A stretch of DNA of 64,000 bases, from assembly GCA_963843465.1 (NCBI GenBank), contig CAWJKP010000006.1:186001-250000 (forward strand), given 5' to 3'. Made by a program: the position numbers and the translations under genes. Every line of letters begins with the position of its first letter. Position 1 is the first letter of the stretch. The DNA is from CAWJKP01 sp963843465 (GTDB taxonomy: Bacteria > Planctomycetota > Planctomycetia > Pirellulales > Thermoguttaceae). Below the pieces are notes generated by a model. It did no database searches, was not told where the DNA came from, and worked only from the letters and a program-made list of their open reading frames with translations. This document shows positions 16,873 to 25,948 of this stretch, in pieces.

Positions 16873-19464
16873 ATGATCGCTGATCGGGGGGTATCCGTGG
16901 GAGCACCCGAGGTCGCCGTTGCCATCGCTAAGCAACCGGGGGACGCCGGCGCTGAGCGATTACCTGTGACGGCGCCGGCTGTAGTCAATCCGCCGGTCTC
17001 GGCTACGGCGGCGAGTGAGCAGGAGAGACAAGCGGTCGTCCAACAGAGTCAGGTCCCGGCACCGGCCGAGCCCAGTACGGTCAGCCTCCCCGATGCCGTG
17101 CAGCCGACGGTTTCCGCTCCGCCCAAGGAGGAGCAGCCGGAACGAACGACGCTGGTATTGCTTCCCGCCGCGCCGTCGCTGGCCGCCGCTTCGCAGTCCG
17201 AGGCGGCGCCGGCCTCGCCGTTGGTTGAGCCTGCGTTGGCCGAGCCTGGGTTGACCACTCCCGAGGCGGCCACCACTTCGGCGGAACCTGCCACGCCCGC
17301 ACCCGAAACGGTAGCCGCCGAGGAGAAGCCGTCCCAGATGCCGGCGGTCCCGCCGGACGAGCCTTCGACCGAGGAAGAGACCGAGCAGCAGCCGGTTGAG
17401 GAAACCGGGATCTGGCTGGAGCCGAGATCGCTGTTGGACCGGTTGGATGGCCTGGCCTGGGATTGCGAGACGGGCCAATGGGCCCGCGACACGTCGCGGC
17501 TGGTCCGCCATTTGGGGCCGGCGATCACGTCTGCTTCTGGCGAAGTGAATACGATCCTGGACAACCTGGACGCGATGGCCACGCAGGCCGACGCGCTGGC
17601 CGACACGCTGGATCGGCAGCAGAGCCCATTGGGTTCGAAACTCCGCCGCGCCCAGCACGCCTTGGCCAGGCGGCTGGACATCTGGCAGCGGGCGGTCGCG
17701 CTGGGTGGCCCGTCGCTGAAGACCGAGTCCGCCGCGGTCGATCCCCGCGAGATCTCGAAGTGCGTGACCAAGGTCGCCGAAGACCTCGGCGACTCGGAGC
17801 CCGGCCGCCGTTGGCGGCAGCACCTGGAGCTCGACCGGCTGGAGCGGCTGGCGGCGAGCCCCACGGACCAGGAAGCGAACGGCCGGCGGGAGACGGCGCT
17901 AACGGTCTTGCAGCGGATCAACCGCGCCCGGGCCAAAGGGCCGCAGTGGTCGTTTCTCAACACCGGCGTTTACCTCGGGCTGGAGTCGCAGCTTCGCCGT
18001 TGGCTGCTCGGCCCGCCCGACTTGGCGGCCACGCTGCGGCACATCGAGCTGTTCGAGCGGAGCGGCCTGCTCAGCGACGGCCAGGCGGTCGCCGACGACT
18101 GCCTGCGCCTGGGCGATTCGCCCTCGGCCGGCTATCAGAAGCTCGCCCAACGGATGGAGGTCCATTACCGCAACGCCAACGTCCGCCTGGTGGTCACGGA
18201 GAGCCTGCTGAACCGCCTGATGCCCGCCCGCGGGCCGCAGTACCAGTACGTCAACGAGGAGATGATGGGGCTTCCGGTCCGCGGCCAGAGCGTGACCACC
18301 AGCAACATCCAGGCGAAGATGATCCCCGACCCGAACCGGCTGCGCACGGCGCTGGTGGTCAGCGGGCTGGTCTCCGCCTTGACGACCACGGAAGCCGGCG
18401 CGGCGACCTTCTACAACAATAGTCAATCGACCTATTCCGCCTGGAAGGAAATCGAGCTGACGATGCAGGGCATCCGCATGCAGCCGGCGGCCGTGGACGT
18501 CGACAATCAGATCGAGCTGCGGGGCGTGGACACCAGTCTCAGCGGCATCCCGCTGTTCGGCGGGATCGCCAGGAGGATCGCCAGCTCGCAGGCCGAGCAG
18601 AGCCGGCCGGCGATGAGCGAAGAGGTCAAGAGCATGGTGGCCGCCCGCGCCAAGCAGCAGATCGACGAGGAGACCAACGCCCGGCTCTCCAAGGTCAGCC
18701 AGCGACTGGACGAGAAGGTGTTGCACCCGCTGGCCGCGCTGTTGCTCGGGCCGAGCCTGATCAGCGCGGAGACCACGCCCGTGCGGATGACGATGCGGCT
18801 GCGGGTGGCTACGGGCGAGCAGTTGGCCGCCAGCACGCCCCGCCCCCAGGCCCCCGCCGACAGCCTGATCAGCGTGCAGATCCACGAGTCGACGCTCAAC
18901 AACATGCTCGGGCAACTCGATCTGGACGGCCACACGATGAGCGTGGCCGAGCTCCGCAAGCGGATCGCCGACCGCTTCAACCGCCCCGAAGTGCTCAATA
19001 ACCAGGGCGACAACGACGACGCGATGGTCCATTTCGCCGACCAGGACGCGGTCCGGGTCGAGTGCCGCGACGGCCAGGTGGCGATGATCCTCACGATCGT
19101 CTCGCTGCGCAGGCCGCCGCACGTCTGGAGGGACTTCCAGGTCCGCGCCTTCTATCGGCCGTCGATCAACGGCCGCCAGGCGGAGCTGGTCCGCGACGGC
19201 GTGGTGCATCTCCTCGGCGACCGGCTGGACACCGGCGCGCAGCTTGCGTTGCGTGGGGTCTTCAGCAAGACCTTCACCAACAAGCGGAGCCTGAACGTCA
19301 CGCCCGAGGTCTTTCTCAAGGACCCGCGGCTGGCCCAATTCGGCGCCACGCAGTTCGTGATCGACGACGGCTGGATCGCCCTGGCCTTCGGCCCCGTCCG
19401 CCTGCCCGCCTCGCCGGTGGTCGCCGCGAAGAACGGTGTTCCGGCGGTGCCGCAGCAGCGGTAG
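16873..19464 (+). CDS. Large secreted/anchored protein of unknown function
   Basis: I do not recognise the family. The product has 863 residues: a Pro/Ala/Glu-rich linker (about 20-175), an alpha-helical region (180-420, with LLDRLDGLAWD) and a conserved-looking C-terminal part in two similar halves, each with MTMRLRVA-type or ELTMQGIRM beta segments and LNRLM/LNNMLG motifs. The true start is probably upstream: ATG at 16758 begins MSRSRAAFLA, and a single-base shift near 16790 joins it to RFVVLLVFLFAASATTPR, a TM/signal anchor in the main frame. Without that repair the protein would lack its export signal. Confidence 0.7.
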   Translation: MIADRGVSVGAPEVAVAIAKQPGDAGAERLPVTAPAVVNPPVSATAASEQERQAVVQQSQVPAPAEPSTVSLPDAVQPTVSAPPKEEQPERTTLVLLPAAPSLAAASQSEAAPASPLVEPALAEPGLTTPEAATTSAEPATPAPETVAAEEKPSQMPAVPPDEPSTEEETEQQPVEETGIWLEPRSLLDRLDGLAWDCETGQWARDTSRLVRHLGPAITSASGEVNTILDNLDAMATQADALADTLDRQQSPLGSKLRRAQHALARRLDIWQRAVALGGPSLKTESAAVDPREISKCVTKVAEDLGDSEPGRRWRQHLELDRLERLAASPTDQEANGRRETALTVLQRINRARAKGPQWSFLNTGVYLGLESQLRRWLLGPPDLAATLRHIELFERSGLLSDGQAVADDCLRLGDSPSAGYQKLAQRMEVHYRNANVRLVVTESLLNRLMPARGPQYQYVNEEMMGLPVRGQSVTTSNIQAKMIPDPNRLRTALVVSGLVSALTTTEAGAATFYNNSQSTYSAWKEIELTMQGIRMQPAAVDVDNQIELRGVDTSLSGIPLFGGIARRIASSQAEQSRPAMSEEVKSMVAARAKQQIDEETNARLSKVSQRLDEKVLHPLAALLLGPSLISAETTPVRMTMRLRVATGEQLAASTPRPQAPADSLISVQIHESTLNNMLGQLDLDGHTMSVAELRKRIADRFNRPEVLNNQGDNDDAMVHFADQDAVRVECRDGQVAMILTIVSLRRPPHVWRDFQVRAFYRPSINGRQAELVRDGVVHLLGDRLDTGAQLALRGVFSKTFTNKRSLNVTPEVFLKDPRLAQFGATQFVIDDGWIALAFGPVRLPASPVVAAKNGVPAVPQQR

Positions 19465-19490
19465 GATGGCGGGGCAGACGCGAACCCCCG

Positions 19491-19838
19491 CTAACCGGAC
19501 GAGGGATCACCCTCTTCGCCGAATAAGGCTGCGAAGTCTCGTGCGCCATTCACTACCCGGATGATTTCCACGCCCCCCTTGATGGGACGATAGAAGACCA
19601 GAACGCTCCGGAAGCCTTTGACCTGCCAGATGCGCACGCCGGAAAAACGCGGGTTGCGCGACTCGAACAAGCCGCCCAACCCGGGCGTCCGAGCGAGCGC
19701 CCCGAAAGTCTCTTGTGCAGCCTCCAAGAAACGGATCGCCGCTTCCGGGCTGTCCCGCTGAATGTATGCAGCCGCCTCGTCAAGGTCGTTGACAGCCGCT
19801 CCTCGCAGCAAGAATCTCGCCTCCGGGCCTTGGGTCAC
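19491..19838 (-). CDS. parE: ParE/RelE-type toxin
   Basis: The 115-residue protein has the ParE pattern: an N-terminal two-helix hairpin (NDLDEAAAYIQRDSPEAAIRF), then beta strands with GVRIWQVKGFRSVLVFYRP and the closing EIIRVVNGARD. Family members are gyrase-poisoning or ribosome-dependent toxins. Its start overlaps the antitoxin gene by about 60 bp, as in classical parDE operons. Confidence 0.85.
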   Translation of the reverse strand: MTQGPEARFLLRGAAVNDLDEAAAYIQRDSPEAAIRFLEAAQETFGALARTPGLGGLFESRNPRFSGVRIWQVKGFRSVLVFYRPIKGGVEIIRVVNGARDFAALFGEEGDPSSG

Positions 19839-20100
19839 TTCTGCGCCCGGGCTGATCGCGCTGCCAGACGCGGCGCTTCAGTTCGGCCCAGTCCTCGGCG
19901 GTGAACTCCCGGGCCACGCCACTTTCCAACCCCTCCAAAAGAAGTAATTCCAGTCTTTCCTGGGCCTTCCGCTTCTGGTCCGACCGGATGAGCTCGCGGA
20001 CATACTCGCTGGCAGAGGTATAGCCCCCGTCGGCCACCTGCCGGAGGACATACTCTTTGAGGTTGTCCGGCAAGGCAATGTTCATGGTTTCCTGAGTCAT
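19780..20100 (-). CDS. parD: ParD-type antitoxin
   Basis: Ribbon-helix-helix N-terminus (MNIALPDNLKEYVLRQVADG then YTSASEYVRELIR) followed by a toxin-binding tail. The start MTQETMNIALP at 20100 was chosen because GGAGG lies 9 nt upstream; the further ATG at 20109 directly abuts that site. The frame runs about 20 residues past the usual ParD end into the toxin gene. It is likely autoregulated together with the toxin. Confidence 0.85.
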   Translation of the reverse strand: MTQETMNIALPDNLKEYVLRQVADGGYTSASEYVRELIRSDQKRKAQERLELLLLEGLESGVAREFTAEDWAELKRRVWQRDQPGRRSDPRPGGEILAARSGCQRP

Positions 20101-20297
20101 GGGCGACATCCTCCGCCCTTATGATACGACTGATGACAAGCTTTGTCAAATTGTGACAATGGAACTATCCCGCGGGTGGCCGGTAGTGCCGGCGGAGGAA
20201 TCGCGGATGATTCGGCGGCGGCCGGCTCGGCCTTCCAAACCAACCAAAAGGGGGTAGAATGAGAGGATCGCAGGCAGTGGAAATGGGAGTGTGAGCA

Positions 20298-20531
20298 ATG
20301 ACAGCTTTCGAGCGAATCACGTCCGATCCGGCGATGCTCAGCGGTCAGCCGTGCATCCGTGGGACGCGGCTGACAGTGCGACGCGTGCTGGAAGCACTGG
20401 CGACGTATCCCGACCGCCAGCAGTTTCGGGCCGAATACCCGGAGATTGAAGACGAAGACATTCGCCAGGCGCTTGAGTATGCTGCGGCCAACCTTGAGGA
20501 CCGGGTAGTCGAGTTGCGGCCGGTCCCATGA
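20298..20531 (+). CDS. DUF433 antitoxin-like protein
   Basis: The 77-residue product (ITSDPAMLSGQPCIRGTRLT then VRRVLEALATYP) is a typical DUF433 winged-helix protein, normally the antitoxin/regulator partner of a DUF5615 PIN-like toxin. It overlaps the beginning of such a toxin by four bases (ATGA arrangement, 20528-20531). The toxin is broken after about 11 codons, so this gene is an orphan. Confidence 0.88.
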   Translation: MTAFERITSDPAMLSGQPCIRGTRLTVRRVLEALATYPDRQQFRAEYPEIEDEDIRQALEYAAANLEDRVVELRPVP

Positions 20532-20560
20532 GGCTGCTGCTGGATCAAGGTCTTCCGCCG
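20528..20560 (+). pseudogene. Stub of a DUF5615 PIN-like toxin
   Basis: ATG AGG CTG CTG CTG GAT CAA GGT CTT CCG begins MRLLLDQGLP, the family's conserved N-terminus with its first catalytic Asp. After about 11 codons homology ceases and the sequence is the 3' end of the convergent LRR gene. A deletion or recombination removed the rest of the toxin. Confidence 0.75.
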
Positions 20561-21636
20561 TGCGACACTTGGCAAAGCGGCAGCGCCTGCTGGAGCTTTC
20601 TGACGCCTTGCTCGCTGGTGTCCGTGTCGTCCAGACAGAGGGATTCCAACCTCGCCAGACGCTGAAGGTGGACCAGGCCGGCGTCGGTGATCCGGGTGTG
20701 GGAGAGACTCAGCCAGCGAAGATTGGCCCACGCGCTGAGCTCGTCCAGCCCTTGGTCGGTAACGTCCGTGTCGTCCAGGCAGAGGGATTCCAACCGTGCC
20801 AGCCCGCGGAGATGGACCAGGCCGGCATCGCTGATGCGCGTGTGATAGAGACTCAGCCAGCGAAGGTTCACTAGCGTCTTCAGGTGCCCCAGCCCGGCGT
20901 CGGTCACGGCGACGTCGTCCAACAAGAGCGTCTCCAGGCCGGTCAGCCGGCCCAGGCGGGCCAAGCCGGCGTCGGTGACACGAGTATGGTAGAGGCTCAG
21001 CCAGCGGAGATCGGCGAGACCCTGCAAGTGGGCCAGGCCGGCGTCGCCGACCTGCGTGCGGTTGAGGCCCAGCCAGCGGAGATGCGTGAAGCCCTTCAAA
21101 TGCGCAAGCCCGGCATCGCCGATCCGCGTGTGGTTGAGATAGAGCCGCCGCAGCCCGGCCAGTGCCGGCAGCGATTCCAATCCGGCATCGGTGAGCGGCG
21201 TGTCGTCGAGATAGAGGGTCTCCAGGCGGGAGAGTTTCGCGAGAGACTTCAATCCGGGACCGCGGACGCGGGTGCGGATGAGCCCGAGTTCTCGCAGGTC
21301 GTCAAGTTGCCCCAGAGGCGACAACGCGGAATCGTCGATCGGCTGGAAATCGAGGACCACCGCCTGCACGCGGTCGAAGAAGTGCTCCCCCAGCAGGCTT
21401 CGCAGCTCGCGGGGGCGGAAGGGTCGCGGCCTGGCGGGTCCGCTGAGGGATTGGCCGCGCTGGAAATCGTAGACCACTTGCCCGCCCGCCTTCTGGATCG
21501 CGGCGACCGCGCAGGCTTCGCGCCGGGCCTGGTAAAGCCGCACGGCGAGCCAGCCCGCGGCGATGCACAAAAGCAGCGCGGCCGGCAGCCGGAGCCAGCG
21601 AAACACTCGGCGTCGCCTCTGCGCAACAGCGTTCAT
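20545..21636 (-). CDS. Membrane-anchored leucine-rich repeat protein
   Basis: An N-terminal TM helix (LPAALLLCIAAGWLAVRLY) is followed by about ten 24-residue LRRs of the planctomycete type (LRWLSLYHTRVTDAGLARL). The repeats point to a periplasmic or surface protein-binding scaffold; partner unknown. The terminal CQVSHGGRP and the stop are read from the remnant of the opposing toxin gene, so the 3' end was altered by the same rearrangement. Confidence 0.88.
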   Translation of the reverse strand: MNAVAQRRRRVFRWLRLPAALLLCIAAGWLAVRLYQARREACAVAAIQKAGGQVVYDFQRGQSLSGPARPRPFRPRELRSLLGEHFFDRVQAVVLDFQPIDDSALSPLGQLDDLRELGLIRTRVRGPGLKSLAKLSRLETLYLDDTPLTDAGLESLPALAGLRRLYLNHTRIGDAGLAHLKGFTHLRWLGLNRTQVGDAGLAHLQGLADLRWLSLYHTRVTDAGLARLGRLTGLETLLLDDVAVTDAGLGHLKTLVNLRWLSLYHTRISDAGLVHLRGLARLESLCLDDTDVTDQGLDELSAWANLRWLSLSHTRITDAGLVHLQRLARLESLCLDDTDTSEQGVRKLQQALPLCQVSHGGRP

Positions 21637-21970
21637 GTCCTATTCCAATCCATCTGGATTGATTGCCGCATCCCCAACCAGACCCCCCTTGCAGCGGTAT
21701 AGAGGGGCATTTTTGGTCAACGGCCCGCCAGAACGTCAAAGTTCTTGAGTCTACCAGCCATTGTCGCCTCGGCGAGGCGGCGTTTCATCCCACTACAGGC
21801 CCCAAAACTCAAAAATCCCACCCGAAAGTGGGAAAAGATTGTTGGGCCTGCCCCTACGGCTTGATTGTGGGAGATGCGGGATCAACTAGAATAGAGGGAG
21901 ACTCTTCCCGGGGCGGCCTCCTGGAACGGCGGGCCGCCGTCGTCTTGTGGATCGAGCGGAGAAGCGGGTC
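21637..21970. other. Intergenic stretch without recognised gene
   Basis: I see no supported gene here. A small hairpin (CCCACCCGAAAGTGGG near 21819-21834) and a TAGAAT about 80 bp before the next gene are the only notable marks. Confidence 0.5.
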
Positions 21971-23789
21971 ATGGCGCGTTTTGGCGTCGTAACGTTGTTC
22001 TTGAGGCCCCGCGGCTGGACCCAGCCCGCGGCCGAGAGGACGGCGGGCCTGGTGGCCCCGCGCTGGCGGATCGCCCGGCGGTCCTGGTCGCCGCTCTGGC
22101 AATGGCTCACGGGTTGGACCGAGACCGACGCGACCTGTTTTCTGCTCAGCGCGGTGATCCACATGTCGATCTTCGTGGTGCTGGCCCTGATACCGATGCG
22201 GGCCGCGCGCCGGGAGGCGGCGACGGGCCGCCCGAGTTCACCCCGCCGGAGATCGCCGTCGACGAGCGGCCCGAGGTGATCCACATCAACTTCGATGACG
22301 CTGCCCAGGAGGAACCGGGGGACTTGACCAACCGGGCGCTGAGCCACCCGGAGGAGTTCGGCTCGCCGCGGGAGTTCAACGACAGCTCGGAGGAGTTCGA
22401 GGCGGCCGGCGGCGGCAGGAAGCCGACGACCGACGGGGCGCCCTACGACGGCCTGGGCCGGCCCGACATCTGGGGCGTCGGCATTGGGCCCCTGATCCAC
22501 GGGAGCGACGGCATCGGCCGCGGCCTGGGCGAGGGCGATATGCCGGGCGCGGGCGGTAGCGGTTTCGGCTTTGGAAAGCGCGGTAAAGGCAGTCGGCTCG
22601 GCACCGGCGGAAGCCGCCAGGCGGAGCTCGCGGTGGTCGCGGCGCTGGATTGGCTCTACCGTCACCAGGCCGCCGCCGGCAATTGGAGCCTCACGCAGTT
22701 CCGCACCCGCTGCCGCAACAGCCGCGCTTGTACGGGGCCCGCCCTGCCGTTCAACAACAACGACGGCGCCGCCACCGCTTTGGGCCTGCTGCCCTTCCTG
22801 GCCGCCGGCCAGACGCACAAGGAAAAGTGTGCCTATCAGGCGACGGTCAACCGGGCGATCACCTGGCTGGTCAAGCACCAGCAGGGCGACGGCGATCTTT
22901 CCCTCCGGCAGCCGCAGACCATGTACTCCCACGGCCTGGCCACGATCGCGCTGTGCGAGGCTTACGCGATGACCAAGGACGAGTCGCTCCGCGGTCCCGC
23001 ACAGGCCGCCGTGAACTTCATCGAGATGGCCGAGAACCCCGACATCGGCGCCTGGCGCTACACGCCCGGCCTCCAGTCCGGCGACACGTCGGTCGTCGGC
23101 TGGCAGGTGATGGCGCTGAAGAGCACCAGATGGCCGGGCTGGCGGTCGATACGGGCCGGTTGGAGTTGGTGCAGAAATGGCTGCGGGCGGTCTCCAAGGG
23201 CCACTACCTGGGCCTGTTCGCCTACCAGCCCTTTCGCGAGCCCAGCCCCACCATGACCTCCGTCGGGCTGCTCTGCCGCCAGTACCTCGGCGCCGGCAAG
23301 GACGAAAGGTTCATGCAGGAAGGCGCCGACTACCTGATGAACAACCTGCCCGACGCCAACCAGCGCAACGTCTATTACTGGTACTACGCCACGCAGGTGA
23401 TGCACAACCTGGTGGACGCCAACTGGGACCGCTGGAACCGCCAGGTGCGGCGGGTGCTGATCGAAACGCAGTGCCGCGACGGAAGCTGCGCGACCGGCAG
23501 TTGGGACCCCGAGTATCCCGGCCAAGACCCCTGGGGCGCCAAGGGCGGACGCTTGTTCATGACCAGTCTCTCGACGCTGACCTTGGAGATTTACTACCGT
23601 TACCTCTCGCTCTACAAGGTCTCGCACGATCCCTTGTTCGAGGAAAAGGACCGCGATGGCGGCCCCGGCTTCAAGGACCACCACCCGCGCGGCCCGGACT
23701 TCCAGGGCCCCGATCGCGACGACTCCGAGCCGGTCGTCCGCCAGCCCAAGCGCCCGCCGGTACAGCGGGGCATCTGGAGCATCGACTGA
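21971..23789 (+). CDS. Prenyltransferase/squalene-oxidase-repeat protein, frameshifted twice
   Basis: Three successive frames make one protein. Frame 1 (21971 to about 22210): MARFGVV... with TM segment VIHMSIFVVLALIPM. Frame 2 (about 22215-23125): acidic linker FTPPEIAVDERPEVIHIN, then toroid repeats (AALDWLYRHQ, AITWLVKHQQGDGDL). Frame 3 (about 23126-23789): RFMQEGADYLMNNLP, IETQCRDGSCATGSW and a charged tail ending RGIWSID. Inserting one base near 23125 restores WQVMALKS-x-QMAGL; one change near 22200-22215 joins the first two. These alpha/alpha-toroid proteins are common in planctomycetes; the role is unknown. Repaired length is about 606 residues. Confidence 0.78.
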
Positions 23790-23975
23790 CCGCCGGACTT
23801 CGTTTCCCTAGACTCGGAAAAGACTCCCGACGCCCTTTTCTTCCCCGGCATCTTCCGTCTTGAGTAGCGCCCACCAGGCTCTCGACGGCCTTACCGTGCC
23901 GATGTAAAATAAGGATCGAAAGGCTCCGAAGAGGCGAGACGGGGCCTGCCCAACGGATACCAAGAGGACCTTGCA

Positions 23976-24212
23976 ATGAGCGTTGCACAAGCGGACGATG
24001 TTCAACAAGTTTGGCAAAGAATCAGGTCTTGGCCGCAGCCGATGCGGCTTTCGCTGGCCGCGAAGATTCTCCAGTCAATTGAGGCCGAACAAACGCGGCC
24101 GACGAAGTCGCTCGCGGATCTGGTCGGGATCCTGGAAACTGACAAGCCGCCGCCGACGGATGAAGACGTCGAGCACATTCTTGAGGAGGAGCGAATGAGG
24201 AAATACGGCTAG
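23976..24212 (+). CDS. Antitoxin partner of the downstream PIN toxin
   Basis: The 78-residue protein (RIRSWPQPMRLSLAAKILQS then DKPPPTDEDVEHILEEER) has the antitoxin-like pattern of a helical DNA-binding head and an acidic C-terminal tail. Its stop overlaps the GTG start of the PIN-domain gene by one base, which is the usual coupled arrangement. The fold family is not certain. Confidence 0.7.
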   Translation: MSVAQADDVQQVWQRIRSWPQPMRLSLAAKILQSIEAEQTRPTKSLADLVGILETDKPPPTDEDVEHILEEERMRKYG

Positions 24213-24649
24213 TGCAAGTCCTGCTCGACACCAATATTTTGCTCGATGTTCTGTTGAAGCGGCTACCGTGGGAGGCCGAGGCGGCGGCGATCTGGCAGGC
24301 GAGCGAGGAATCCCGACTCGTGTGCAGCGTTACGTCGCTGTCGGTTGCGAATATGTTCTACGTCGCACGCCGGCATTCCGGCCTGGAAAAGGCATTCCAT
24401 GCTGTCCATCAGTGTTTGCAGGTGTGCAAAATCCTGCCCGTAGCTCGCGACACCTTGCAAGCCGGGCTTGCGCTGCCGGGCAAAGACTTTGAAGATAATC
24501 TCCAAATCGTTGCCGCCGTGGAGGCCGGGCTGGATGCCGTCGTGACGCGAAATCCCTCCGATTTCGCTGCCTGTCCGCTGCCGCTTTTGACTCCGCAAGA
24601 GTTGTTGGCACGGCTGCCTATGCCACCGAGGTCAGACTCTAACGGCTAG
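24212..24649 (+). CDS. vapC: PIN-domain ribonuclease toxin (VapC-like)
   Basis: The 145-residue PIN domain begins VLLDTNILLDVLLKR (first Asp), and contains the LSVANMFYVARR helix and the C-terminal acidic site DFEDNLQIVAAVEAGLDAVVTRNPSDF. All expected acidic residues are present. VapC-like toxins cleave tRNA or rRNA. GTG start, translationally coupled to the antitoxin. The last codons run into an inverted repeat (24631-24673), which may have replaced the natural end. Confidence 0.85.
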   Translation: MQVLLDTNILLDVLLKRLPWEAEAAAIWQASEESRLVCSVTSLSVANMFYVARRHSGLEKAFHAVHQCLQVCKILPVARDTLQAGLALPGKDFEDNLQIVAAVEAGLDAVVTRNPSDFAACPLPLLTPQELLARLPMPPRSDSNG

Positions 24650-24673
24650 CTGAGTTAGCCGTTAAAGTCTGAC
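24631..24673. repeat. 43-bp inverted repeat at the end of the PIN gene
   Basis: GTCAGACT-CT-AACGGCTA then GCTGAG then TTAGCCGTT-AA-AGTCTGAC forms a strong two-part stem. There is no T-tract, so it is more likely a mobile palindrome than a simple terminator, though it could terminate. Confidence 0.75.
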
Positions 24674-24681
24674 TGACCCCG

Positions 24682-24852
24682 GTGCCCCCGGCGGTCACGC
24701 TTGCCGACGCCGAGCGGGAGCACATCCTCGGCGCCCTCCGCGAGACGGGCTGGGTGGTGGGCGGGCCGAAGGGGGCCGCGGCCCGCCTGGGGATGAAGCG
24801 CTCTACGCTCTATAAGAAGATGAAGAAGCTCGGCATCTTACGTCCTGAGTAG
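24682..24852 (+). pseudogene. Orphan Fis-type HTH, C-terminal remnant of a sigma-54 activator
   Basis: The frame from 24682 reads VTLADAEREHILGALRETGW then GAAARLGMKRSTLYKKMKKL and stops at 24852. This is the DNA-recognition domain that ends NtrC/FhlA-type enhancer-binding proteins. The AAA+ ATPase and sensor domains are missing; sequence immediately upstream is the inverted repeat. It is therefore a truncated regulator, unless a small stand-alone Fis-like protein is made from the GTG. Confidence 0.7.
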
Positions 24853-24904
24853 GGCGATACCCACATCGAATCCTATCGACCCTGGCTTGAAGCCGTCGCC
24901 TCGT

Positions 24905-25486
24905 TCAGGCATCGTAGAACTCTCGGACGAATCGCTCGAATTGCAGCTTGGTTGGGTCCTCCTCATCGACCACCGCCCACCATTGGCGGCGGACCCAATC
25001 CAGATCGAGCGAACCACGGTTCGCCGTGAGGATGCCCTGAATGTCTTGCTGGTCCTGCGGGCGCATCGCGATCAGTTTGAGCACAATTAGCCCTTCGGCA
25101 TCCGCCACGCGAATCGGCCGTCCGCCGATTTCTTCCCACTTCGCCCGCTCCAGTATTCGTTGAAAAAGAGGGAGCAAGGCCTTGATCCAGTCGACGCGGA
25201 CCTGTCCACGGCGGAATTCGAGCAAGTGGTCCTCGTTCCAGGATCGAATGGCCTGGTAGACATCCAAGTCGAATGCCTCTCGTTGGATCGCTTCCAGCAA
25301 TGGCGGGAGTTCTATCGGCGAAACGGCTACCAGCAGGTCGATGTCCCACGTGGCGCGGACCGTCCCGCGAAGCGCGGCGCCCAAGCCGCCAATCAGCGCG
25401 TAGTTCGTTTCGCGCTGATTGAGAATGCGGGCGAGCCGATCGAGGACCTGCTGTAGATCATCGGCGGTCGGTTGCGGGGCCGGCAT
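24905..25486 (-). CDS. Nucleotidyltransferase-fold protein, toxin-like
   Basis: The 193-residue protein carries the minimal nucleotidyltransferase signature: YALIGGLGAALRGTVRATWD then DIDLLV, with the D-x-D metal site. The C-terminal part is helical. Such proteins paired with a small upstream gene behave as toxin-antitoxin modules (AbiEii-like or MNT-like) in several systems, some modifying tRNA 3' ends. Here the partner overlaps the start by 29 bp. Function beyond the fold is inferred. Confidence 0.78.
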   Translation of the reverse strand: MPAPQPTADDLQQVLDRLARILNQRETNYALIGGLGAALRGTVRATWDIDLLVAVSPIELPPLLEAIQREAFDLDVYQAIRSWNEDHLLEFRRGQVRVDWIKALLPLFQRILERAKWEEIGGRPIRVADAEGLIVLKLIAMRPQDQQDIQGILTANRGSLDLDWVRRQWWAVVDEEDPTKLQFERFVREFYDA

Positions 25487-25715
25487 GTTTGGCGATAAAC
25501 TCCTTCATGCGCTGCTGCCACTGCCGCTTGCAGCGCTGGTGATACTCGAGCTGTCCGGCACTCCGCCCCCCTGCCGACGCCAGGGCCCTGACCACCTCGA
25601 GCGTCTGGACGACCGCGGCGATACGTTGCGTAGCGGTCCAATCGCGCTCGGCCTCCGCTTGCCGCTGGAGGCGCGAGACCTCGGAAGGGAACGAGATGGG
25701 CAGGTCAAAAGGCAT
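25458..25715 (-). CDS. Small partner of the nucleotidyltransferase
   Basis: The 85-residue product (MPFDLPISFPSEVSRLQRQA then ERDWTATQRIAAVV) is a helical, charged protein directly upstream and overlapping the nucleotidyltransferase gene. I infer an antitoxin or adaptor role from the fixed pairing; no DNA-binding motif is obvious. Confidence 0.65.
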   Translation of the reverse strand: MPFDLPISFPSEVSRLQRQAEAERDWTATQRIAAVVQTLEVVRALASAGGRSAGQLEYHQRCKRQWQQRMKEFIAKHAGPATDRR

Positions 25716-25948
25716 AGTCGCATTCTATTGCGCAGCGGGTATCCCGTCCATTGCCGGTCAGAAGAACTGCCCGCGTCGATGCGCGTCTTGACGAAACCCG
25801 GTTGGAGGCCATGTGAGCGTGTGTGGACCACGCCCGACCGCCGGCGACGGCTTGCCGAGTCCGCGCAGCGGCTGGGGCTTCGTATTGCCCTCCGTGGACC
25901 CGGTCGGCCTCACAAAACAGGAAAACCAGTGATGGCCCCTTTTCCTAC

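Noticed and set aside
17899..19338. 479-codon minus-strand frame opposite the large secreted protein
   Set aside because: Antisense shadow; His/Asp/Leu-rich reading typical of reversed GC-rich codons.
24631..24673. Rho-independent terminator for the PIN gene
   Set aside because: The stem is strong, but no T-tract follows and the stem starts inside the coding region; kept as a palindromic repeat instead.
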